A stretch of DNA of 64,000 nucleotides, from contig OZ006973.1 in the NCBI GenBank assembly GCA_963931085.1, positions 1,178,001-1,242,000 on the forward strand. The letters are read 5' to 3'. Made by a program: the position numbers and the translations under genes. The DNA is from UMGS1994 sp944386155. Its GTDB lineage: Bacteria > Bacillota > Clostridia > TANB77 > CAG-508. Positions within the stretch are counted from its first letter, which is position 1, and the number at the start of each line of letters is the position of its first letter. Shown piece after piece: positions 9,439 to 18,818 of this stretch. A model generated the notes under the pieces. It ran no database searches. It worked only from the letters and a program-made list of their open reading frames with translations, and was not told the DNA's origin.

Positions 9439-9463
9439 ATATATTTACTATCATCATCAAATA

Positions 9464-11272
9464 TTATTTAAAAAATTCTTCAAATTCTTTTTCAGATATT
9501 GTTTCTTTTTCAAGAAGAGTATTTGCAACAGCATTTAATATATCCATATGAGAAAGAAGTATTTTTTGAGCTTCAACATATGCTGTATCTATTAATTGTT
9601 TTACATCTCTTCCAACTTCATCTACTATATCTTCACCAAAGATTTGAAGTTCATATGGTTCATCAACTTTCAAAGAAATTGGCCCTAAAGAAGAACTCAT
9701 ACCATATACTGTTATCATGTCTCTTGCAATTCCTGTTGCAACTTCAATATCATTACTAGCTCCTGTTGAAATATCATCTAGTGCTATTTTTTCAGCAGCT
9801 CTTCCCCCTAGAAGTGAAATTAATCTTTCTTCAAGTTCTGTTTTTGAAACATAATATTTATCTTCATTAGTTTTATACATTGTATATCCACCTGCAAGAC
9901 CTCTTGGTATAATAGATATTTCTTTTACATTTTTTTGAGTCTCTAAAAATCTACTAACAACCGCATGACCTGCTTCGTGATATGCTGTAAGTTTTTTATC
10001 TTTTTCAGAAACAACTCTATTATGTTTTTCTAAACCTACTGTAATCTTCTTAACAGCAGCATCTATATCTTCTTTTTCTATTTCTCTATGGTTATTTCTT
10101 GTTGCAATTATTGCAGCTTCATTTAATAAATTAAATAATTCTGCACCTGTAAAACCAGCTGTATCTCCAGCAATTTCTTTTAAATCAATATTATCTGCTA
10201 ATCTCTTATCTTTAGCATATAACTTTAAAATATCTTCTCTTCCTAATAAATCTGGTGCTGGAATAGTAATTTGTCTATCAAATCTACCAGGTCTTAATAA
10301 AGCTTTATCAAGCATCTCTGGTCTATTAGTTGCAGCTAAAACAATAATCGTTTCATTAGTATCAAATCCATCCATCTCTACTAATAATTGATTTAATGTT
10401 TGATTGTTTTCACTTTCAGAGCCACTATTACTTGTTCTTCTAGATCCTATTGCATCAATTTCATCAATAAAGACTATACATGGTGAAATTTTTCTTGCTC
10501 TTTCAAATAACTTTCTTACTCTTGAAGCGCCAAGTCCTGCAAACATCTCTATAAATTCTGAACCACTCATTGATATAAATGGTACTCCTGCTTCTCCAGC
10601 AATAGCTCTTGCAATTAGAGTCTTACCTGTACCAGGTTTTCCATATAAAAGTATACCTTTTGGAATTCTTGCTCCCATATCTTTAAATCTTTTAGGCTCT
10701 TTTAAAAATTCAACAATTTCTTCAAGTTCAGCTTTTTCCTCATCTAAACCTGCAACATCTTTAAACTTAACACCTGTATCATTTTCATCCTCTGTACCAT
10801 AAACTTTTCCTTTATCACCAAGACCTTGCATCTTAAATATCATAACCATAAGTATAATAATTAAAATAGTTGGTAATATGCTGAAAATATTTTCAGAAAC
10901 TGTTATAAATGCACTAGGATTTTTTAAGTCTACTTCTAGTTCATTATCCTCTTTTAATTGTTCATTTATAAATTCCATAAAAGGTTGAAGTGAATTTACT
11001 TTTGCAGTTTTTTCATCATCTGAATCTTTATATTTAGCAGTAACTGTAGAACCTCCAACTGTCATCTCTATTTTTTCTATTTTACCTTCTATAATATCAT
11101 TATAAAGTTCATCATATGTTATTTCTTTATCATCTTTTTTATCAAATACAAAGAAATATAAAGATGCTACAATTGCAGCAATTAAAATAAGAGCAATGAA
11201 AAATAAAATATAAAATTTTACTTTGCTTTTTTCTTTTTTCTGATTCTTTTTATTATCTTGTTTCTTATCCAT
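9464..11272 (-). CDS. ftsH: ATP-dependent zinc metalloprotease FtsH
   Basis: Membrane-anchored AAA+ protease that degrades misfolded and regulatory membrane proteins. The 602 residues run: Lys-rich start, first membrane helix (about 20-43), extracellular loop, second helix (about 128-150), AAA domain with Walker A GKPGTGKT, Walker B IVFIDEIDAIG and second region of homology RPGRFDRQI, then the peptidase domain with zinc motif HEAGH. It lies 12 bases after the DUF1189 gene and is followed by a terminator. Confidence 0.97.
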   Translation of the reverse strand: MDKKQDNKKNQKKEKSKVKFYILFFIALILIAAIVASLYFFVFDKKDDKEITYDELYNDIIEGKIEKIEMTVGGSTVTAKYKDSDDEKTAKVNSLQPFMEFINEQLKEDNELEVDLKNPSAFITVSENIFSILPTILIIILMVMIFKMQGLGDKGKVYGTEDENDTGVKFKDVAGLDEEKAELEEIVEFLKEPKRFKDMGARIPKGILLYGKPGTGKTLIARAIAGEAGVPFISMSGSEFIEMFAGLGASRVRKLFERARKISPCIVFIDEIDAIGSRRTSNSGSESENNQTLNQLLVEMDGFDTNETIIVLAATNRPEMLDKALLRPGRFDRQITIPAPDLLGREDILKLYAKDKRLADNIDLKEIAGDTAGFTGAELFNLLNEAAIIATRNNHREIEKEDIDAAVKKITVGLEKHNRVVSEKDKKLTAYHEAGHAVVSRFLETQKNVKEISIIPRGLAGGYTMYKTNEDKYYVSKTELEERLISLLGGRAAEKIALDDISTGASNDIEVATGIARDMITVYGMSSSLGPISLKVDEPYELQIFGEDIVDEVGRDVKQLIDTAYVEAQKILLSHMDILNAVANTLLEKETISEKEFEEFFK

Positions 11273-11284
11273 ATTATTAACTCC

Positions 11285-12206
11285 TTATATCTCAGAACCA
11301 TCTGGTTCATCTGGTACTTCGTTTTCAGATTCTTTTTTATCTTTTACTTCTTTCTTTTCTGTTTCTTTTTTATTTTCTTCGTTTTTTTCTTTTTCTTTGT
11401 CTTTTTCCTCTTTCTTCTTTCTATCTAGTTCTTGCTTTTCTTCCATCTCTTTTTTCACTTCTTTTTGAACATTTACTATTCTAATAAGTTCAATTTGTTG
11501 CTTAATAAGTTCTGATTTAATCATCAATATAACTGCAGAAATGTATATATATGCAATTATTATAAATATGTAATCAAATATATCAATATAAATACCAAAA
11601 CATGTATTTAATATAGAATATATTACTGTAAGTATAATTGAAAGTGTTGATGCATAAAGAGATAATGAATAAATAGCTCTAAACTTAATCTTTATTTTAG
11701 AGAAGAATAATAATAAATATGCAAGTACTACAAGTAAAAGTGCTGTCATAAACCAGTATAAAAAAATATTTAACATATTAAGTAGTATGTAAAATACAAT
11801 TCCCATTATATACGATTCTTTAGGAATACTATTAACATCATTTATTAAATCTGCTTTTGTAAAATCTCCAATTGGAACTCCTGCAGAATTAATTAAATCT
11901 TGCAAAAATAAAATCTCTTGTGAGTTTTTCTTTTCTTCATCTGTGACTTTTAATTCAGAATTAGTATAAGTAAAGTCTGGAATCTCTTTGTCTATTAAAT
12001 TTCCGAAGAGATCCATATTTTACTATTATATTGCCAATTTCAAAACCAGTTAATATTATTGCTAATATTAGAGACATTTTGAATACAAAACCAGCTGCTT
12101 TTCTAAATTTTTCAGGTATAAATAATAAATAATCTTCTAAATCTATGATTGCAATTTTTAACCTTCTTAAAAAACCAATTTTCTCTAAATTATTAGTACT
12201 TTCCAT
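11285..12206 (-). CDS. DUF1189-like membrane protein, read through a +1 shift at CGG
   Basis: Two overlapping frames form one gene. The first (from ATG 12206) gives 67 codons with an amphipathic start FLRRLKIAIIDLEDYLLF and a membrane helix (MSLILAIILTGFEIGNIIV), meets CGG at 12005-12003, then would end in a foreign tail. Shifting +1 at CGG continues as GNLIDKEIPDFTYTNSELKV, the extracellular segment typical of DUF1189, then about four more helices and a Lys/Glu-rich coiled tail. Length 922 = 3x307+1 (306 residues). Function unknown. Placed between alr and ftsH. The ATG at 12016 that could start the second frame has no good ribosome-binding site. Confidence 0.8.
12003..12005 (-). other. +1 frameshift site, in-frame CGG (DUF1189 codon 68)
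   Basis: Context GGA TCT CTT CGG AAA TTT. Skipping C gives GGA AAT TTA, reading L-G-N-L and joining the two halves. Confidence 0.82.
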
Positions 12207-12208
12207 TT

Positions 12209-13336
12209 TTAAATGTACTCCCTTCTAATATTAGTATTTACATTAAGAGGAGAGATGTCAATTTCAATTTCATCATTTATTTTTACATCTTTACCTTTTA
12301 TATCTAATACTATATGATTCATTCCGATTTTTCCTAAAACTCTACATTTTGAACCATTAATTTTATAATATATGTGTTTATCTTTAAATATATCAAAAAA
12401 AGAATTTTTTAATATTCTAATTTTATCTATAATTTTAAAAGTATCATTATATTTACCTGAATTAAGCCCATCAATATATCCAATTTGTGCTATTGCAATT
12501 CTACTATTTTTCTTAATCTTTTCTGAACAAGAATATCCAATAGTATCACCTTTTCTTACGCTTTTTATTTCACAAATATTAGTATATAATTTACCAATTT
12601 TTCTTAAATTATATTTATTTTCTATTTGAAGTCTTCCTAGAAAAGCTGACCCAACTCTTACTGCATTTAAGTGCATTTCTGGATATTTTAAAAATGCTGA
12701 TGAATTGCATATATGAAGGTCTCCTGTATCTATATTATTTTTCTTTAGCTTTTCTACTGAACTAATAAATAAATCAAATTGTTTTTGAGTGTTTTCTTTA
12801 TTCTGTGAATATGAATATGAAAAATGTGAAAAAGTTCCTACTATTTTTAACTTTTTACTTTCATCAGATTTTAAAACTTCTATTAATTTATCTAAATCTT
12901 CATACTTAAAACCATATCTATTAAACCCTGTATCTATTTTTATCTGTACTCTTTGAACTTTATCTTTATTTTTCAAAATTCTATTTAACACTTCTATATC
13001 TTCAAAAGAAGTTAATGAAATAATTACATCTTTATTCACCAATTTCATAAGGTCAGTTCTTATTGAAGTTCCACTTAAAAGCATTACATCATTATCTATT
13101 TTTGCTCTTTTTAATTCTAAAGCCTCTTCTACTGATGATACAGCTAAAATTTTAATCCCATTTTTTATCAAGAATTTAGAAAACTCCACAAGTCCAAGTC
13201 CATATCCATTACCTTTTACTACTCCAATTATTTTAGGAGATTTTCCTTTATCATCTACTGCACTTCTTTTTACTATGCTTTTTATAATATTAATATTATG
13301 TTTTAAATCTTCTTTGTTTATTCTTAATACTTTCAA
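12209..13336 (-). CDS. alr: Alanine racemase
   Basis: PLP enzyme that makes D-alanine for peptidoglycan. The PLP lysine lies in VVKGNGYGLGLVEF (Lys41), a variant of the usual VVKADAYGHG. The C-terminal catalytic tyrosine is in the GDTIGYSCSEK region, and the GKIGMNHIVLDIKG segment matches the family's GxxCMDQ strand with Asn-His in place of Asp-Gln. Length, 375 residues, is normal. It ends 2 bases before the DUF1189 gene and follows the FemAB-like gene, so wall genes cluster here. Confidence 0.88.
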   Translation of the reverse strand: MKVLRINKEDLKHNINIIKSIVKRSAVDDKGKSPKIIGVVKGNGYGLGLVEFSKFLIKNGIKILAVSSVEEALELKRAKIDNDVMLLSGTSIRTDLMKLVNKDVIISLTSFEDIEVLNRILKNKDKVQRVQIKIDTGFNRYGFKYEDLDKLIEVLKSDESKKLKIVGTFSHFSYSYSQNKENTQKQFDLFISSVEKLKKNNIDTGDLHICNSSAFLKYPEMHLNAVRVGSAFLGRLQIENKYNLRKIGKLYTNICEIKSVRKGDTIGYSCSEKIKKNSRIAIAQIGYIDGLNSGKYNDTFKIIDKIRILKNSFFDIFKDKHIYYKINGSKCRVLGKIGMNHIVLDIKGKDVKINDEIEIDISPLNVNTNIRREYI

Positions 13337-13353
13337 TTAAAATTAACTCCATT

Positions 13354-14478
13354 TTATTTTTTATTATTTTCTTTAGATTCTTCTTTTTTATCTTCTTTTT
13401 TTATTTCTTTACTCTTTTCTTTCTTTTCTGTTAATTTCCTTTTTAAAGTTCTAAGTCTTCTATAATTTTTCTCTGTAAATTTATAAAGTTTATATTTTAA
13501 AGGACTAAATGGCATATAAACTTCACCAATAAATTCTGTAAATTCTGCTCCAAATCCTTTTTTAAATCTATATAGACCATATTGTGGATGTGATTCATCA
13601 ACTACGCCAGATACACCTCTAAAATCATACATATCGCATCCATTTTTTATAGCTTCTTTTATCATTTCCCATTGAAGTAAATAATTTGGCATTAAGTTTC
13701 TGTGTCTGTTACTACTTGCACCATATAAATACCAAGTTTTATTACCATACATAATAGGGATAATTCCAGAAATTGCTTCTCCATTATAATAAGCCATAAG
13801 TAATTTCATATGCTTTGGTGCTAATTCGTCATACATTTTTTCAAAATATTCTAAAGATCTTATTATGAAATCATCTCTTTTTCCTGTTTCAACCATAATA
13901 TCGTGAAATGTTTTCATTTCTTCTTTTCCAGCTTCTTTAACTACTACACCTTTTCTTGCAGCAAGTCTTATATTATATCTAGTTTTTTGATGAAATCCTG
14001 CCATTACTTCATCTTCAGTTTTTCCTTTTAAATCTAATCTAAAAACAAATCTTGGTTGAATTTCATCTCTAAAATCTTTAGCATCATCTTTTATTTTATA
14101 ATCTAAAAGTTCAACTATTCTTCTAAATTCTAAATCATCTTTTTTAATATCAGGTTCCATTCTATAAACAAAAGCATTATATTTTTTTCCAAGCTCTATA
14201 ATTCCATCTGTTAATTGTTTTAATACTTTCTCATCATGAATGTCACACACAGGTCCTCTTGAAGAATACATTAAGTTTCCGAAAAAAGGAATTTTTCTAA
14301 TCCATACACATATACTTCCTATTATTTTTCCATTTTCATCTTCAGCAAGAACCACTTCTTTAATCCATGCAGTCTTTACTCTACCCCATTCTAAAGATTG
14401 TTGAAAATTACAACGTTCATGTCCTTCTAAAAATTCAGTATATTCTTTTGCTGATTCTTCACTATTTACAAATCTCAT
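13354..14478 (-). CDS. FemAB/FemX-type peptidoglycan branch aminoacyltransferase
   Basis: Transfers amino acids from aminoacyl-tRNA to the lipid II stem peptide. The 374 residues form two GNAT-like halves; the signature parts are HERCNFQQSLEWGRVK near the start, MYSSRGPVCDIHDEK, and the second half with NYLLQWEMIKEAIKNG, MYDFRGVSGVVDE and YGLYRFKKGFGAEFTEFIGE. A Lys/Glu-rich tail closes it. Lies between cysS and alr. Which amino acid it adds cannot be told from the sequence. Confidence 0.87.
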   Translation of the reverse strand: MRFVNSEESAKEYTEFLEGHERCNFQQSLEWGRVKTAWIKEVVLAEDENGKIIGSICVWIRKIPFFGNLMYSSRGPVCDIHDEKVLKQLTDGIIELGKKYNAFVYRMEPDIKKDDLEFRRIVELLDYKIKDDAKDFRDEIQPRFVFRLDLKGKTEDEVMAGFHQKTRYNIRLAARKGVVVKEAGKEEMKTFHDIMVETGKRDDFIIRSLEYFEKMYDELAPKHMKLLMAYYNGEAISGIIPIMYGNKTWYLYGASSNRHRNLMPNYLLQWEMIKEAIKNGCDMYDFRGVSGVVDESHPQYGLYRFKKGFGAEFTEFIGEVYMPFSPLKYKLYKFTEKNYRRLRTLKRKLTEKKEKSKEIKKEDKKEESKENNKK

Positions 14479-14497
14479 TTACTTACCCCTTATAAAT

Positions 14498-15886
14498 TTA
14501 TTTCTCTGTTACTTCCATACCATCTTTGGTATCTTTTACATTATAACCTTTTTCATTAAGCAAGTCTCTTAATCTATCAGATTCTGCCCAATTTTTATTT
14601 TCTCTTGCTATTTTTCTACTTTCTATTATTTCCAAAATTTCTTTTGGTAATTCCACTTTTGAAATTTCTGAAACTTCGTTTAATTTTAATCCTAAAACTT
14701 GATCAAAATCTAATAATAAATCTGCAAATTTTTTAGATTTAACATTATTTTTTGCAACATCCCAAACTACACTCATTGCAAGTGGCATATTTAAATCATC
14801 ATTTATTGCCTCTAAAAATCTATTTTTATATTCTGCTATCACTGAATCTTCTACATCTTCAGTTCCATTTAAGTGTTTTTGATATGCATCTTTTAATCTA
14901 TTTAAAGCAACTTTTGCAGAATCTAAAGCTTCCCAAGTAAAGTTTATTTTATTTCTATAGTGTGAAGTAAAATTAAACATTCTATATACAATAGGATCAT
15001 ATCCTTTTTCCATTAAGTCTGCCAAAGTATATAAATTATTTAAACTTTTTGACATTTTTCCACCATTTATAAGTAAGAATTCACAATGCATCCATGTTTT
15101 TGCTGGAATATGTCCTGTACATCCTTTACTTTGAGCAATTTCATTCTCATGATGAATTGGAATATGATCTATCCCTCCTGTATGGATATCAAAAAAATCA
15201 CCTAAATATTTTCTACTCATTGCAGAACATTCAATATGCCATCCTGGATAGCATTTCCCGAAAAATGAATCCCATTTCATAATATGATTTTCTGGTGCTT
15301 TAATCCATAAAGCAAAATCAGTAACATTTTTCTTTTCAGAATCAAATTCAACTCTTGCTCCAGCTTTTTGTTCTTCTGCACTAATATTAGATAAAACTCC
15401 ATATTTATCTAATTTTGAAGTATCAAAATATATTGTATTTTTAGTCTCATATGCATAACCATTTTTAATAATAGTTTTAACATACTCTTCCATTTCTTTA
15501 ATATGTTCTGTTGCCTTGCATATTATCTCAGGTTTCCATATATTTAATTTATCTAAATCTTCCATAAATTTTTCTGTATAAAAAGCTGCTATTTGATATG
15601 GATCTTTATTTTCTCTTCTTGCAGCTTTTGCCATCTTGTCTTCGCCTTCATCAGCATCAGACTCTAAATGACCTACGTCAGTTATATTCATAGCATGTTT
15701 TAATTTATAACCATTATATCTTAAGACTCTTCTTAAATTATCCATAAATAAATATGCTCTTAGATTTCCAATATGAGCATAATAATACACAGTTGGTCCA
15801 CATGAATATAATCTCACTTCTTTTTTATCAATCGGTTCAAAAACTTCTTTTTCTCTAGTAAGTGTATTATATAACTTTATATCCAT
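14498..15886 (-). CDS. cysS: Cysteinyl-tRNA synthetase
   Basis: Class I synthetase charging tRNA-Cys. The 462 residues contain zinc-binding Cys in LYSCGPTVYYYAHIGN with the HIGH-like motif, WHIECSAMSRKYLG with the second zinc cysteine, and KMSKS in GGKMSKSLNN. The anticodon-binding helical domain and a short C-terminal module complete it. Ends 20 bases before the FemAB-like gene. Confidence 0.96.
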   Translation of the reverse strand: MDIKLYNTLTREKEVFEPIDKKEVRLYSCGPTVYYYAHIGNLRAYLFMDNLRRVLRYNGYKLKHAMNITDVGHLESDADEGEDKMAKAARRENKDPYQIAAFYTEKFMEDLDKLNIWKPEIICKATEHIKEMEEYVKTIIKNGYAYETKNTIYFDTSKLDKYGVLSNISAEEQKAGARVEFDSEKKNVTDFALWIKAPENHIMKWDSFFGKCYPGWHIECSAMSRKYLGDFFDIHTGGIDHIPIHHENEIAQSKGCTGHIPAKTWMHCEFLLINGGKMSKSLNNLYTLADLMEKGYDPIVYRMFNFTSHYRNKINFTWEALDSAKVALNRLKDAYQKHLNGTEDVEDSVIAEYKNRFLEAINDDLNMPLAMSVVWDVAKNNVKSKKFADLLLDFDQVLGLKLNEVSEISKVELPKEILEIIESRKIARENKNWAESDRLRDLLNEKGYNVKDTKDGMEVTEK

Positions 15887-15957
15887 ATTTCCTCCCTTTA
15901 CATGTTAAGTAGAAAAACATATAAATATTGTTTTTCTACTTACTATATGTTTTTGAT

Positions 15958-18558
15958 TTATTTTTTTGATGAACTCCCATCTTCTGAGCTTGATCCTGAA
16001 CCAGTTTCACTTCCAGATCCCGACTCAGATCCTGAGCCTGATCCTGATCCGCCGCTTCCAGAGCCTGATTCTGAACCTGAACCAGAGCCTGATCCTGATC
16101 CGCCACTATTACCTGTATTAGAATCATCTCCATCATCAGGGTCTTTTGATGGTCCTTCGGGCTCTGTTGATGGTTTTTCTTCTGGTTTTTCTTCTGGTTC
16201 TTTAGGTTCTTCTTCTTTTTCTTTATGTTTATTACAATGTTTTGTAGGAATATCTAAATCCTCATCATCAGGATAATATCTAATAACTTCTGTATTTGGA
16301 CATGCATCATTTGCAAGTAATCCTGTATCTGAACAAATTGTATAACTCTTCATTGATTTATTCTCATCGCAAGTCTTTTTAGGAACTGTTCCCTTAACAA
16401 AATAATCTGTTACAGTTGGACAGCCTTTAGCTGGTGCTAAACCTGTACGTTTACAAACTTTATCTTTAACTACACCATTTGGAACAGTAAATTTCTTGTT
16501 TTTCATTCCTTCATGAACATCTTTCATTACATAAGACCATATAGATCCTGCTGGGTTTGAAGGATATCCACTATAACTTACAGTTTCATTTTTGTCATAT
16601 CCATACCAAACTGCTGCTGTGTAATATGGTGTAAATCCACAAAGCCATCTATCATTATCATCTTGTGTTGTACCTGTCTTGGCTGCTGTTTCAATGCCTG
16701 ATATCTTACAATATCTAGCAGTTGCTCCATTTGTTCCATATACAGGTTCTGTTAAGATATCTGTTACAACAAATGCTGCAGCTTCTGATATAACTTGTTC
16801 TTTTTTCTGAGTAGGCTCTAAAACAACATTATCAGATGCGTCAGTTACTTTTGAATAAAATGTCGGTTCAATGTACTCTCCACCATTTGCAATACATGCA
16901 TAAGCTGCTGCCATTTCTAAAGAAGATGCTCCATATGTTAACCCACCAAGAGCCATTGACTCTCCTTCATTTTTTAAATGTGCAAATCCCATCTTATTTA
17001 AATATTCAAGAGAAGTACTTACTCCTAAATCTTGTATTATTTGAACTTCAACAGTATTACATGAAATCTCTATTGCATGTCTTACACTCATAGCTCCTTT
17101 ATATCCCGAATATTGATTTTTTACAGTCTTGTTTTTTACTCCTGTATATTTTACAGGTTTATCTTGATAAACTGATGCTGCTGTTATTACTCCCTCATTT
17201 ATACCAGGTGCAATACATGCTAATGGTTTAAATGAAGATCCTGTTTGTTTTAAAAGCTGTGTTGCTCTATTTAAATCTCCATTTGTATCTTTCTTTCCAA
17301 GTTTTCCTTGACAAGCAACTACTTCACCTGTTTTTTGATTAATAATTACCATTGATGCTTGTGTCGTAGCACCTTTATTTTTACGAGATTTCTTAACATA
17401 TTTATCTTTAGACATTTCTTTTTCTACAGCTTTTTGTATTGAAGCATCTTCTGTTGTATATATCTTAAGACCTCCACCATATACTGTAATTTCAGCTAAA
17501 TCTCTACTCATTCCCTTTTCTTCCATAAGTTGTTCTACAACTTCATCTACTGCACATTCAGTAATATATGAGTAAACTTGACCAGATGTTAGTTTACCTC
17601 GTTTAAATTTTAATCCTTCATCAACATCTTTTATAGCTTCATTATATTCTTCATCATTTACGAATCCTAATTCTTTCATCTTGTTTAGAACTGTTTTTGT
17701 TCTTGTTTTAACAAGATCTATATCTTCTTGGTCATCACTAAATGGATGATACATATTAGGTGAGTTATTTATTCCAGCTAAATATGCAGATTCAGCAAGG
17801 CTTAATTTTGAAACATCTTTATCAAAGTAATATTCTGCTCCAAGAGCAACACCATGAATATTATTTCCACCTACGAATATAATATTTAAATATAATTCAA
17901 GTATTTGATCTTTAGAAATCAATTTTTCTACTTGAAGAGCTTTAGCCATTTCTTTAATTTTTCTTGTTGCAGTATCTTCATCATCTTTTGTTATATTTTT
18001 AACAAGCTGCTGAGTAATTGTACTTCCACCAAAAGAAGATGAACCACCATTTAATAAATATGTTAAAGTTGCTGCTGCAGTTCTTTTAATATCTACACCT
18101 GTATGTGAATAAAATCTTTCGTCTTCTATAGCAACATATGCTTTTGGAAGATATTTTGACATCTCAGACATTGGAACTATCTTTCTTTTCTCATCGCCTG
18201 TAAGTGTCGCAATTAGCTTTCCATCTGCATTGTATACTTCTGAATTTTGATTAGAAAGTAATAAATCTTCTTTTGTTAGTTTAAAATCATTACCAAATAA
18301 TCCTAAAAATAATCCCGCAATAATTCCACCTATAATAAGTGCTGCTAAAATTCCTAGAACTAATATTGTAATTAGAATAATTTTTACAACTTTCCATGCT
18401 TTGTTTTGTTTTTTATTCTTTTTGTTTCTATTCATATCTTTATTCTTTTTACCTCTTACATTTTTATTTGTTCTTGTTGGTCTAGTACTTAATCTATCAT
18501 TTATTTCATTTAAGTCATATCTTCTTGTACTTCCTAAACCATCACCATTACCACTCAT
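15958..18558 (-). CDS. Class A penicillin-binding protein (PBP1A type)
   Basis: Bifunctional peptidoglycan synthase. Start ATG 18558 has TAGGAGGAAA seven bases upstream; an upstream ATG at 18591 lacks one. Layout: basic cytoplasmic head, one membrane helix (about 60-83), GT51 domain with EDERFYSHTGVDIKRT and GGSTITQQLVKN, transpeptidase domain with TGSSFKPL (Ser nucleophile), SCNTVE and AKTGTTQDDN, then two Cys-containing PASTA-like or OB-type segments. The last 60 residues are a nearly pure Ser/Gly/Glu/Pro tail, giving locally high GC. About 866 residues. Confidence 0.95.
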   Translation of the reverse strand: MSGNGDGLGSTRRYDLNEINDRLSTRPTRTNKNVRGKKNKDMNRNKKNKKQNKAWKVVKIILITILVLGILAALIIGGIIAGLFLGLFGNDFKLTKEDLLLSNQNSEVYNADGKLIATLTGDEKRKIVPMSEMSKYLPKAYVAIEDERFYSHTGVDIKRTAAATLTYLLNGGSSSFGGSTITQQLVKNITKDDEDTATRKIKEMAKALQVEKLISKDQILELYLNIIFVGGNNIHGVALGAEYYFDKDVSKLSLAESAYLAGINNSPNMYHPFSDDQEDIDLVKTRTKTVLNKMKELGFVNDEEYNEAIKDVDEGLKFKRGKLTSGQVYSYITECAVDEVVEQLMEEKGMSRDLAEITVYGGGLKIYTTEDASIQKAVEKEMSKDKYVKKSRKNKGATTQASMVIINQKTGEVVACQGKLGKKDTNGDLNRATQLLKQTGSSFKPLACIAPGINEGVITAASVYQDKPVKYTGVKNKTVKNQYSGYKGAMSVRHAIEISCNTVEVQIIQDLGVSTSLEYLNKMGFAHLKNEGESMALGGLTYGASSLEMAAAYACIANGGEYIEPTFYSKVTDASDNVVLEPTQKKEQVISEAAAFVVTDILTEPVYGTNGATARYCKISGIETAAKTGTTQDDNDRWLCGFTPYYTAAVWYGYDKNETVSYSGYPSNPAGSIWSYVMKDVHEGMKNKKFTVPNGVVKDKVCKRTGLAPAKGCPTVTDYFVKGTVPKKTCDENKSMKSYTICSDTGLLANDACPNTEVIRYYPDDEDLDIPTKHCNKHKEKEEEPKEPEEKPEEKPSTEPEGPSKDPDDGDDSNTGNSGGSGSGSGSGSESGSGSGGSGSGSGSESGSGSETGSGSSSEDGSSSKK

Positions 18559-18739
18559 AATATTTCCTCCTAAAAAATATATTATCAGCATCTGTCTATA
18601 AGTATTGTTATTATATTATAAAATAGCTAAAATATAAAGTATTTTTTAGTATTTTTTATATAATTTTATTTTATGTTTAAAACACTAATATTTATATAAT
18701 ATCAAACTTATATTAAATCCACATTAAATCATATTAAAT

Positions 18740-18777
18740 AAAGAAGGAATTACATTATAAATTATTATTCCTTCTTT
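18740..18777 (-). terminator. Terminator after rnr
   Basis: An 11-bp stem (aaagaaggaat/attccttcttt) lies 42 bases past the rnr stop and is U-rich downstream on the minus strand. The rest of 18559-18818 is AT-rich with no gene seen. Confidence 0.8.
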
Positions 18778-18818
18778 ATTATTTATTTAATATTTCATTG
18801 TTTCATTATTTGTTATTT

